The notes under the pieces: generated by a model
The model's database searches: none
Told to the model about the DNA's origin: nothing
Seen by the model: only the letters and a program-made list of their open reading frames with translations
From: an uncultured Clostridia bacterium
GTDB lineage: Bacteria > Bacillota > Clostridia > TANB77 > CAG-508
Length of the DNA: 15,819 bases
Direction: 5' to 3'
Assembly: GCA_947632745.1 (NCBI GenBank)
Contig: CANRQH010000021.1
Location: 1-15,819, forward strand
In this document: positions 7,142 through 13,713 of the stretch, in pieces
Numbering within the stretch: the first letter of the stretch is position 1
How the letters are laid out: the number at the start of each line of letters is the position of its first letter
Program-made: the position numbers and the translations under genes

Positions 7142-7564
7142 TTAATTTTGATTATATAGTGTCTCACAATACTTACAACGATATTTTTTATGTTCCTTAT
7201 CTGTTAAAACAAAAACTTGATCTAACTCTTGCTCGCTAGATGTAATACATCTTGGATTTTTACATTTAATAATATTTACTATTTCTTTTGGAGCTTCGAC
7301 ATGATATTTATCAACTCTTACATCATCCTTTATTATATTTATTGTTATATCTTCATCTATGTAGCCTAAAATATCCAAATCCAAATCTATAGCTTTATCA
7401 ATTTTTATAATATCTTTTCTACCCATTTTTTTGCTTTTTGCATTTGTAATAATTGCAACAGAACAATCTAATTCATCTAATTTGAGTGCATTAAAAATCT
7501 CTAAGCCATTTTTTGCTTTTATGTGGTCAATTACTATTCCATTTTTTATACTATCTATGTTCAT
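7142..7564 (-). CDS. pyrI: Aspartate carbamoyltransferase regulatory chain
   Basis: PyrI binds nucleotide effectors and holds PyrB trimers together in the dodecameric transcarbamoylase of pyrimidine synthesis. The product is 140 aa from the chosen start. The nucleotide-binding domain has VIDHI and GRKDIIKI. The zinc domain has all four ligands (C101, C106, C130 and C133; pattern C-x4-C, C-x2-C). Two consecutive ATGs occur; GGAGG is three bases from the first (7567) and six from the second (7564), so I prefer the second. It lies about 50 bases after pyrB in the usual BI order and ends at the shared terminator. The frame is intact. Confidence 0.93.
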   Translation of the reverse strand: MNIDSIKNGIVIDHIKAKNGLEIFNALKLDELDCSVAIITNAKSKKMGRKDIIKIDKAIDLDLDILGYIDEDITINIIKDDVRVDKYHVEAPKEIVNIIKCKNPRCITSSEQELDQVFVLTDKEHKKYRCKYCETLYNQN

Positions 7565-7617
7565 CATTTACCTCCATTTTTACATTTAAAATAATTAGTT
7601 CTTTTTTAATATGTATT

Positions 7618-8533
7618 CTATTTTATCTCTAGCAACTTAAGAATAAGTGCCATTCTAATATATTTTCCATATCTAACTTGTCTAAAATATGCAGCTCTTG
7701 GGTCATCGTCTACTTCTGTAGAAATTTCATTAACTCTTGGTAATGGGTGCATAATGCACAAATCATCTTTTGCATCTACCAATTTTTCTTTATCTAAAAT
7801 ATAATAATCTTTTAATCTTAAATAATCTTCTTCATTAAAGAATCTTTCTCTTTGAACTCTTGTCATATATAAAATATCAAGCTTAGCTATTGAATCTTCA
7901 ATACTGTTAGTTTCTACATATTCTATATTATTTTTCTCTAAAACTTCTTCTTTTAAATATTCTGGTATTTTAAGTTCTTCAGGAGAAATTAATACAAACT
8001 TAATATTTTTATATTGGCTCATTGCTGTTACAAGTGAATGTACTGTTCTTCCAAATTTTAAATCTCCACATAAACCTATAGTTAAATTATCTAATCTATG
8101 TTTTTCACAATAAATTGTTAGCAAATCTGTTAAAGTTTGTGTTGGATGATTATGTCCTCCGGTCTCCTGCATTAATTATAGGAACAGTTGATTTCATAGA
8201 CGCAACAAGTGGTGCACCTTCTTTTGGATGCCTCATTGCAATAATATCACTATAACATCCTACTGTTCTAATTGTGTCAGATACACTTTCTCCTTTAGCA
8301 GTAGAACTTGAACTAGCTGATGAAAATCCTATTACATTTCCTCCTAGCTCCATCATAGCTGCTTCAAAACTAAGTCTTGTCCTTGTACTTGGCTCAAAAA
8401 ATAAAGTAGCTAATTTTTTATTATGACACTTTTCTGAATATTTATCAGGGTATGCCATAATATCATTAGCCACTTTTATTAATTCATCAATTTCTTGTAT
8501 GCTTAAATCTTTTATATCGATTAAATGTCTCAT
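7618..8533 (-). CDS. pyrB: Aspartate carbamoyltransferase catalytic chain, split by one CGG-A +1 shift
   Basis: PyrB condenses carbamoyl phosphate and aspartate, the committed step of pyrimidine synthesis. The zero frame from 8533 runs through the carbamoyl-phosphate site STRTR (49-53) to INAGD (124), then CGG AGG ACA TAA. Skipping the C at 8161 yields INAGDGGHNHPTQTLTD and continues to 7618 for 304 aa, the normal length. The break is inside the most conserved catalytic signature of the family (AGDGG-H-HPTQ). The unshifted 127-residue product would lack the catalytic His and the whole aspartate domain. GGAGG precedes the ATG. The partner pyrI is intact downstream. A pathway enzyme retained with an otherwise perfect sequence argues that the shift is translated rather than a mutation. 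Confidence 0.9.
8158..8161 (-). other. CGG-A +1 frameshift site in pyrB
   Basis: Zero frame: GGA GAC CGG AGG ACA TAA. Skipping the C gives GGA GAC GGA GGA CAT, Gly-Asp-Gly-Gly-His, exactly the family signature. The zero-frame stop follows two codons after the CGG, so any ribosome that fails to shift terminates at once. Confidence 0.88.
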
Positions 8534-8560
8534 TTTTTTCCTCCTCTATTATTTCTCTTG

Positions 8561-8622
8561 CACAATCGGGACCGGTTCTTTTTTGTACATTGTACAATTG
8601 GGACCGGTTCTTTTTTGTGCAT
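8561..8622. repeat. Two tandem GGGACCGGTTC repeat units in the pyrB leader
   Basis: Unit one (8561-8590) and unit two (8591-8622) share the core GGGACCGGTTCTTTTTTGT. They meet at the palindrome TTGTACATTGTACAA. The same two-unit element occurs in opposite orientation at 13181-13243. Here it lies between the predicted pyrB promoter and the pyrB ribosome binding site, so it would be transcribed as part of the 5' leader. Similar GAACCG-TCCC repeats are dispersed in clostridial intergenic DNA; they are probably non-autonomous. Confidence 0.8.
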
Positions 8623-8630
8623 TTTTTATA

Positions 8631-8659
8631 TTTTTATCAAAAATTGTTTTTTCTGTCAA
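8631..8659 (-). promoter_or_regulatory. Probable pyrB-pyrI promoter
   Basis: On the minus strand TTGACA (8659-8654), a 17-base spacer and TAAAAA (8636-8631). The -35 is a perfect match and the -10 is four of six. It lies 10 bases beyond the ATPase stop codon and would give a leader of about 90 bases carrying the two repeat units. No PyrR-type attenuator or uridine-run leader was evident. Confidence 0.55.
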
Positions 8660-8668
8660 TATGTTTTA

Positions 8669-9868
8669 TTAATTTTTTTCATTTTCTTCTACTAACCAAT
8701 CTAATACATTTATTTTCTTTATTCCGTTATAATCTGCTATTGGATCCATATCCATTGTAAGTATATATTTAGGATAGTGGTCATTTATTTCTTGCAATGG
8801 TGTTAATTCTCTTTCAAGAGTTGCTTTATCCCTAGTTGTATATGCAACTTGAAAATAAGTAAATCCATCTTTATTTTCTGCAACAAAATCCACTTCCTTA
8901 TCTCCCGTTTTTCCAATATAAACTTTGTATCCTCTTCTTATAAGTTCAAGATATACAATATTTTCTAATATATGACCTACATCTATATTTCTTCTTCCAA
9001 GTATTGCATACCTCATTGTTACATCAGTTGCATAATACTTTTCTCCTGATTGTAAATATTGTTTTCCCTTTACGTCAAATCTTGGAACTTTATTAAAAAT
9101 ATAGCTTTCTACTAATGAATCTAAATAACTTTCAACAGTATGAATAGATATAGGTCTACCATCTGATGTTAATGTATCTGATATTTTTTTTATTGATAAA
9201 CAATTTCCAATATTATCAAACATAAACCTAGATACTGCTCTAAGCATTGATGTATCTGCTATTTTTCTTCTTTGAGCAACATCTTTTAATATTATTGTGT
9301 TATATAAGGCATCTAAATAGTCATCTATTTCATGTTCTTCTTCTAATTTTAAGGCATAAGGAAATGAACTTCTATTAATATAATTTAAGTACAATTTTTC
9401 ATCTGCGTCTTTATTATAAAAATTTACATATTCCTTAAATGATAACGGATACATTTTTATTTCTATATATCTACCTGTTAATAATGTTGCAAGTTCTCCA
9501 GATAATAAATATGCATTAGAACCAGTTATATATACATCTACATTTTTTATTATATATAAACCATCCACAGCTTTTTGAAATTCTTCTACATTTTGAACTT
9601 CATCTAAAAAAACATAATATTGCTTCTCATCTTTTATTTTATCTTTTACATATTTATACAATTGTTTGTAATTGCTAAATTCATTATCTGGACTTTCAAG
9701 ATTTACTGATATAATATGACTGTCCTCTATTCCTAAGCTTTTTAAATAATCTATATACAATTCAAATAAAGTTGATTTGCCACATCTTCTTATTCCTATT
9801 ACAACTTTTATTAAATCTTTATCTTTCCACTTTTTTAATCTATCCAAATATTCTTTTCTTTCTATCAT
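8669..9868 (-). CDS. AAA_14 / DUF4143 ATPase
   Basis: ATP-binding protein of about 399 aa. The N-terminal AAA domain has Walker A GIRRCGKST (about 25-33) and Walker B YVFLDEVQN (Asp-Glu at about 89-90). The C-terminal DUF4143 region ends in a nuclease-like fold with GDKEVDF and QVAYTT. These proteins are common, patchily distributed accessory genes of unclear role. Three in-frame ATGs occur (9910, 9880, 9868). I chose 9868 (MIERKEYL), which matches the usual family start and has AAAGGA about 12 bases upstream; at 9880 that same motif abuts the ATG. The gene has its own promoter and an odd leader. It has the aspect of an insertion between pyrB and recD2, though the codon style matches the neighbours. 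The frame is intact with no in-frame CGG. Confidence 0.88.
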   Translation of the reverse strand: MIERKEYLDRLKKWKDKDLIKVVIGIRRCGKSTLFELYIDYLKSLGIEDSHIISVNLESPDNEFSNYKQLYKYVKDKIKDEKQYYVFLDEVQNVEEFQKAVDGLYIIKNVDVYITGSNAYLLSGELATLLTGRYIEIKMYPLSFKEYVNFYNKDADEKLYLNYINRSSFPYALKLEEEHEIDDYLDALYNTIILKDVAQRRKIADTSMLRAVSRFMFDNIGNCLSIKKISDTLTSDGRPISIHTVESYLDSLVESYIFNKVPRFDVKGKQYLQSGEKYYATDVTMRYAILGRRNIDVGHILENIVYLELIRRGYKVYIGKTGDKEVDFVAENKDGFTYFQVAYTTRDKATLERELTPLQEINDHYPKYILTMDMDPIADYNGIKKINVLDWLVEENEKN

Positions 9869-9912
9869 ACTAAATTTCATTCCTTTCTCGCTACGCTTAA
9901 AGGCACACATAG

Positions 9913-9939
9913 GTATGAAAGCTTTTTATTTTTTCATAC
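9913..9939 (-). promoter_or_regulatory. Leader hairpin covering a three-codon ORF ahead of the ATPase gene
   Basis: On the minus strand a GGAGG (9950-9946) lies eight bases before ATG AAA AAA TAA (9937-9926), a complete Met-Lys-Lys ORF. It is in the same frame as the ATPase. Eight-base arms GTATGAAA / TTTCATAC (9939-9932 and 9920-9913) can fold the minicistron into a hairpin containing its start codon. There is no T-run, so it is not a terminator. It could be a translational leader, or the remains of a longer N-terminus closed by a stop codon. Confidence 0.45.
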
Positions 9940-9956
9940 TATCCGCCTCCATTATT

Positions 9957-9985
9957 ATTATACTACATTTTTGAATAATTTGCAA
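9957..9985 (-). promoter_or_regulatory. Promoter of the ATPase gene
   Basis: On the minus strand TTGCAA (9985-9980), a 17-base spacer and a perfect TATAAT (9962-9957). Transcription would start about 10 bases ahead of the leader GGAGG. The remaining DNA up to the recD2 terminator (about 9986-10056) is AT-rich with no feature that I can name. Confidence 0.65.
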
Positions 9986-10056
9986 TAGATTGCAAAGTTT
10001 TTGATATTTTTATATAAATTTGCATTTCATTTTAAATGGTGTCTTTTTCCGTCATC

Positions 10057-10081
10057 AAAAAAATCTTTTAATGATTTTTTT
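10057..10081. terminator. Terminator-like A/T hairpin downstream of recD2
   Basis: Nine-base arms AAAAAAATC / GATTTTTTT with a seven-base loop, 23 bases beyond the recD2 stop. The T-run is present in both orientations. It is AT-rich and so of limited stability, but it is the only terminator candidate between recD2 and the ATPase promoter. Confidence 0.5.
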
Positions 10082-10103
10082 GTTGAGTACCCACAAGTAT
10101 CTT

Positions 10104-12358
10104 TCAATGATGCTTTTTTTCTCCGTCCCCAAAAGCATCATCTAATTTATATTTAAGTCCAGTATTTCTTTTCTTGCTATCCACATTTTGTATCATAAAA
10201 CTAACTGTTCTACTATCTCCAATTATTATCAAAAGCTCTTTTGCTCTAGTAATTCCAGTATATAATAAATTCCTTGTAAGAAGCATAGGTGCTGTTTTTG
10301 GTGCACATATAATTACTACATCAAATTCGCTTCCGCTGAGCTTTGTGAATTGTTATTGCATAGCTGTGTTCTATTTGTTCTAGTTCAGAAAACTCATACC
10401 ATGCAATTTTTTCATCATCAAATTTAATTTCTAACTTTTTTTCTTTTTCGTCTATATCTATAATTGTTCCAAATTCACCGTTAAATACACCTGTTCCATT
10501 TTCATTTGTTACATGCTTTTCCCAATATATGTCATAATTATTTTTTACTTGCATTATTCTGTCTCCAACTCTATATATTGAACCTAAAGAACTTTTTTGT
10601 TTTTTATTTCCCGCTTCTGGATTTAATACTTGTTGAAGTGCTTTATTTAATTCTTTTGTTCCAAGCATTCCTTTTTTAGTTGGTGTTAAAATTTGAATAT
10701 TTTCAAAAAAGTCATAATCTCCAAAATTTTTAAGTCTTCCTGTACATAAAGAAATTACTTGGTCTAATATTTTTTCTTGAGCTTGCTCATTTATAAAAAA
10801 GAAATCTTCTTTAGAGTCTTTTGAAGCTTCTTCTTTTGAAATAAAGCCTTCCCCTTCATTTACTCTATGTGCATTTACAATTATTTTGCTTTTTGCAGCT
10901 TGCCTAAAAATTTTGTCTAAATGAATTGTTGTTATCCTTTCAGATTCTATAATATCTTTTAAAACACTTCCTGGTCCTACTGATGGAAGTTGGTCGCTAT
11001 CTCCAACTAAAATTAGTTTTGTTCCTTGGTAAGTAGACTGTAATAAATAGTTCATTAAGAACATATCTACCATGGACATCTCATCTACTATTATTATATC
11101 TGCATCTATTGGTGTTCCTTGATAATCTTCTGATTTTTTATATAAACCATCATCATCTATTTTCCCAATTTCTAAAAGTCTATGAAGTGTACTTGCTTCC
11201 ATTCCTGTCATTTCAGTCATTCTTTTTGCTGCTCTACCTGTGGGAGCAGCTAGCACAATTTTTTTATTTTGTTTTTGATATATTTCTATAATAGATTTTA
11301 TAATTGTTGTTTTTCCAGTTCCTGGTCCTCCTGTTATAATCGTAACATTATGTTCATTTATTGCTTTAATTGCTTCTTTCTGCTTTTCAGATAATTCTAT
11401 AATATTTGTTTGTTCTACTTTTTTTATTTCTTCATCAATTCCTTTAATTTTCTTTGTATTTTTTGAATTATCTAAATTTACTAGTCTATTTGAAATTGCA
11501 AGCTCTGTGTTATAAAAGCTTTCTAAATATATCCACTCTGATTCATCATCTCTTTCTTCTATTACAATTTCACCTTTTGCTTTTAAGTTTATTATTCCTT
11601 CTTCTACATCATCTATGCTTACATTTAACAGATTTGCAACATATTCTTCTAGGTTTTGTAAAAGCACACATGCATGTCCATTATAAGTTATTTGAATAAG
11701 AGCATATTTTATGCCACTGGTAATTCTTTTTAAATTATTTCCGATCTATTCCCATGTCTAAAGCCATTTTATCTATTTGTTTAAAATCTATACCTCTTAC
11801 TAAATCTACCAATATATATGGATTTTCTTCAATTTGTGTAATTGCTGTAATTCCAAGTTTATCAAATATTCTTTTAGCATTTTCTATGCCGATATTGAAC
11901 TTGTCTAAAAAGACAACAATTTGCCAAACTTCCCATGCTTCAATAAAGCTTTCTGAAATTTCCATTGCCTTAGCTTTTGTTATGCCTTTAACTTTAGCTA
12001 ACTCTTCTGGCGCATATTTTATTGTATCTACTGTATTTTCGCCAAATTTTTCTACAATTTTTTTTGCTGTTGCAGGGCCTACTCCTTTAATATTTCCATT
12101 ACTTAAATATCTTTCTAAAGAATCTAAAGTTTTTGGCATAATTTTTTCAAAGGTTTCTATTTTAAATTGCTCTCCATATTGCTTGTGTTCTACAAATTTG
12201 CCTATTACTTTTAAATTGTCTCCTTCATTTATAAATGGCAAATAGCCGACAATTGTTTCTATTTTTTCAAGCTCGTCTACATACATCTCGGCTATTGTAT
12301 AACTATTTACTTCGTTTTGATATATTATTCCAAGTACTTCTCCTGAAAGTTCTTCCAA
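10104..12358 (-). CDS. recD2: RecD2-type DNA helicase, split by two CGG-A +1 shifts
   Basis: Superfamily 1B 5'-3' DNA helicase used in DNA repair and recombination, the stand-alone RecD of bacteria without RecBC. Zero-frame pieces are 12358-11735, 11667-10321 (part) and 10286-10104. Skipping the C at 11743 and at 10335 gives one 750-residue protein (2,253 bases with the stop), the normal RecD2 size. In order: N-terminal OB-like region, helix-hairpin-helix segment (about 80-140), motif I GGPGTGKTT (343-351), motif II VDEMSMVD (D425-E426), an SH3-like insertion near GEFGTIIDID, motif V IHKAQ-GSEFD (shift at Gly675) and motif VI LLYTGITRAK (R704). Without both shifts no piece contains motifs I to VI together. 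GGAG precedes the ATG. It is divergent from the por operon. Confidence 0.88.
10107..10141. repeat. 11-bp stem at the 3' end of recD2
   Basis: Perfect arms ATGATGCTTTT / AAAAGCATCAT with a 13-base loop containing GGGGACGG. The stem lies in the last dozen recD2 codons and ends directly at the TGA stop. There is no T-run on the minus strand, so it may protect the mRNA end or be a dispersed repeat that has extended the C-terminus with DDAFGDGEKKHH. Confidence 0.5.
10332..10335 (-). other. CGG-A +1 frameshift site, second in recD2 (motif V)
   Basis: Zero frame: AAA GCT CAG CGG AAG CGA ATT TGA. Skipping the C gives AAA GCT CAG GGA AGC GAA TTT GAT, Lys-Ala-Gln-Gly-Ser-Glu-Phe-Asp, the conserved SF1 motif V sequence. 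The shifted frame leads directly into motif VI. Confidence 0.88.
11740..11743 (-). other. CGG-A +1 frameshift site, first in recD2
   Basis: Zero frame: GGA ATA GAT CGG AAA TAA. Skipping the C gives GGA ATA GAT GGA AAT AAT TTA AAA AGA, Gly-Ile-Asp-Gly-Asn-Asn-Leu-Lys-Arg, and 25 further codons joining without a stop to the long central ORF. The family has a GID-x-N-R-type segment here, so the residue itself is less constrained than at the other four sites. Confidence 0.85.
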
Positions 12359-12412
12359 TTTTTTACTCCTTTATTGATAATTTGAATATAACTTTAATTT
12401 TGTATTTTTTAT

Positions 12413-12441
12413 AGTCTACCACAGATAACATTTTTTTACAA
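12413..12441 (-). promoter_or_regulatory. Probable recD2 promoter
   Basis: On the minus strand TTGTAA (12441-12436), a 17-base spacer and TAGACT (12418-12413), preceded by TGG as an extended -10. The leader would be about 47 bases and ends in AAAGGAG before the ATG. Confidence 0.5.
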
Positions 12442-12538
12442 GATATTATTTTTCCTACTTTATAAAAAATTTTTATAAGTGTTAATGATGTGAAACAAAT
12501 TTTTATAAAAAATTACAATACTTAATTATTTATAAATC

Positions 12539-12567
12539 TTGACTTTTATATAAATAAATAATATACT
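12539..12567 (+). promoter_or_regulatory. Strong promoter of the por operon
   Basis: TTGACT (12539-12544), a 17-base spacer and TATACT (12562-12567), each one mismatch from the sigma-A consensus. Transcription should start near 12574, with AAAGGAGG eight bases before the porG ATG. The strength fits a central fermentation enzyme. Confidence 0.75.
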
Positions 12568-12601
12568 CTACTTATATTAAATTAATAAAGGAGGCAATTA
12601 A

Positions 12602-13180
12602 ATGGATAATCTAATTGAAATTAGATGGCACGGCCGTGGTGGTCAAGGTGCAAAAACAGCATCTTTACTTTTAGCTGATGCTGCATTTAATACTGGAAAA
12701 TATATTCAAGGATTTCCTGAATATGGACCAGAAAGAATGGGTGCCCCTATTACAGCTTATAACCGTATAAGTGACACACCAATTACAGTTCATAGCAATA
12801 TTTATGAACCAGATTATGTAGTAGTGGTAGATGACACACTATTAGAGACTGTTGATGTAACAGCAGGCCTAAAAAAAGATGGAGCAATTGTAATAAACAC
12901 AACAAAATCACCTGATTATTTAAAATCAGTTTTAAAAGGATATGAAGGAGATATTTACACAATAGATGCAAGAAAAGTATCTCTTGAAACTCTTGGAAAA
13001 TACTTCCCTAACACTCCAATGCTTGCAGCAATTGTAAAAGTAAGTAAAATAATGTCAGATGAAGCTTTTATAAAAGATATGGAAGGTTCATTTAAACACA
13101 AATTTGCAAAAAAACCAGAAGTAATAGAAGGAAACATGAAAGCCATACAAATGGCATTAAATGAAGTTCAAAAAATATAA
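12602..13180 (+). CDS. porG: 2-oxoacid:ferredoxin oxidoreductase, gamma subunit
   Basis: Gamma subunit (192 aa) of the four-subunit pyruvate- or related 2-oxoacid:ferredoxin oxidoreductase, which makes acyl-CoA, CO2 and reduced ferredoxin. The N-terminus IRWHGRGGQGAKTASLLL (about 7-24) is the family signature, followed by GFPEYGPERMGAP, which contacts the other subunits. The length is normal. AAAGGAGG precedes the ATG. The gene order gamma-delta-alpha-beta matches PorGDAB. The exact substrate (pyruvate, 2-oxobutyrate or 2-oxoisovalerate) is inferred as pyruvate from the overall resemblance. An 81-base gap with a repeat element separates it from porD. Confidence 0.93.
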   Translation: MDNLIEIRWHGRGGQGAKTASLLLADAAFNTGKYIQGFPEYGPERMGAPITAYNRISDTPITVHSNIYEPDYVVVVDDTLLETVDVTAGLKKDGAIVINTTKSPDYLKSVLKGYEGDIYTIDARKVSLETLGKYFPNTPMLAAIVKVSKIMSDEAFIKDMEGSFKHKFAKKPEVIEGNMKAIQMALNEVQKI

Positions 13181-13243
13181 TGTCCAAAAAAGAACCGGTC
13201 CCAATTGAACATGCACAAAAAAGAACCGGTCCCTATTGTACAT
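13181..13243. repeat. Two-unit GAACCGGTCCC repeat between porG and porD
   Basis: Two units (13181-13211 and 13212-13243) share the core ACAAAAAAGAACCGGTCCC or a one-base variant, followed by an ATTG-ACAT-like end. It is the reverse complement of the pair at 8561-8622. It begins directly at the porG stop codon and contains an in-frame ATG (13205) that falsely extends porD by 19 codons. It lies inside the operon and would be transcribed. Confidence 0.82.
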
Positions 13244-13261
13244 AGAAAGGATTGTGATTTT

Positions 13262-13561
13262 ATGACTAATATTAATAAAGATACCCCAATGGAAGATTTA
13301 ACTATTGGCGGAAATATTTATACAGCTGGAAATGCAAGAGAATTTAAAACTGGTGACTGGAGAAGTACTAAACCTATTTATTTAGTTGATAAATGTAAAC
13401 AATGTGGTCTTTGCTTCCCTGTTTGTCCTGAAAATGCTATTCCAGTAAATAAAGATTTAAAAAGAGAAGATTTTAATTATGATTTTTGTAAAGGATGTGG
13501 CGTTTGTGCCAAGGTTTGTCCTTTTAAGGCTATAGAAATGAAGGATGAAAGCGAATTTTAA
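13262..13561 (+). CDS. porD: 2-oxoacid:ferredoxin oxidoreductase, delta (ferredoxin) subunit
   Basis: A 99-residue 2x[4Fe-4S] subunit that carries electrons out of the complex to ferredoxin. Both clusters are complete: C45, C48, C51 and C55 in CKQCGLCFPVC, and C76, C79, C82 and C86 in CKGCGVCAKVC. The conserved N-terminal GGNIYTAGNAREFKTGDWR segment for contact with the gamma subunit is present. I chose the ATG at 13262, with GAAAGGA about 11 bases upstream; the earlier in-frame ATG at 13205 reads through the repeat element and adds residues foreign to the family. About 150 bases with a large hairpin separate it from porA. Confidence 0.92.
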   Translation: MTNINKDTPMEDLTIGGNIYTAGNAREFKTGDWRSTKPIYLVDKCKQCGLCFPVCPENAIPVNKDLKREDFNYDFCKGCGVCAKVCPFKAIEMKDESEF

Positions 13562-13565
13562 AAAT

Positions 13566-13666
13566 AATAGCTATCTTGCGTTGTTGAAGTTCATTCAAAA
13601 CGCGGTTACATACAAATGTATGCGCCCTTGCCTTTTGAATAAACTTCGCCTAGCAATCTAACTATT
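13566..13666. repeat. Large imperfect hairpin between porD and porA
   Basis: Outer arms of about 35 bases: AATAGCTATCTTGCG onward to TTCAAAA, against TTTTGAATAAACTTCGCC to AACTATT. They pair imperfectly, and the centre contains a second small hairpin CATAC-AAAT-GTATG. At 101 bases with terminal inverted symmetry it looks like a miniature inverted-repeat element. There is no transposase and I saw no clear flanking target duplication. The T-run CTTTTT just after it (13666-13672) could make it a partial terminator inside the operon. Confidence 0.7.
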
Positions 13667-13713
13667 CTTTTTAAAATTAAAATAAAAACTAAAATAAGAA
13701 AGGAAGATTTAAT

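Noticed and set aside
8561..8622. Short CRISPR array
   Set aside because: Only two units with no distinct spacers, and the same pair recurs in inverted orientation at 13181-13243; no cas genes.
2652..11743. Sequencing or assembly indels as the cause of the five frame breaks
   Set aside because: Not excluded, but indel errors favour homopolymers. This window has many long A and T runs in intact genes, and none is broken. All five breaks are a single extra C before GGA, and two are in one gene. Raw reads would decide.
2652..11743. Simple reassignment of CGG to another amino acid
   Set aside because: A triplet reassignment keeps the zero frame, and that frame runs into a stop within 2 to 17 codons at every site. 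A +1 change is required.
2652..11743. Classical -1 slippery heptamers or an RF2-like CTT-TGA site
   Set aside because: No X-XXY-YYZ heptamer lies at the breaks, the needed shift is +1, and the A-site codon is CGG, not a stop.
11737..11746. TTTCCGATCT resembles the 3' end of a common sequencing adapter
   Set aside because: Only about nine bases match, recD2 sequence continues correctly on both sides once one base is skipped, and the other four break sites lack it.
2325..12358. Calling pilD, yetF, pyrB and recD2 pseudogenes
   Set aside because: Each has exactly one kind of lesion, no other stop or loss of motifs, normal total length after repair, good ribosome binding sites and intact operon partners.
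13205..13261. Longer N-terminus for PorD starting at 13205
   Set aside because: The extra 19 codons are repeat-element sequence, and the ATG at 13262 has its own ribosome binding site and matches the family start.
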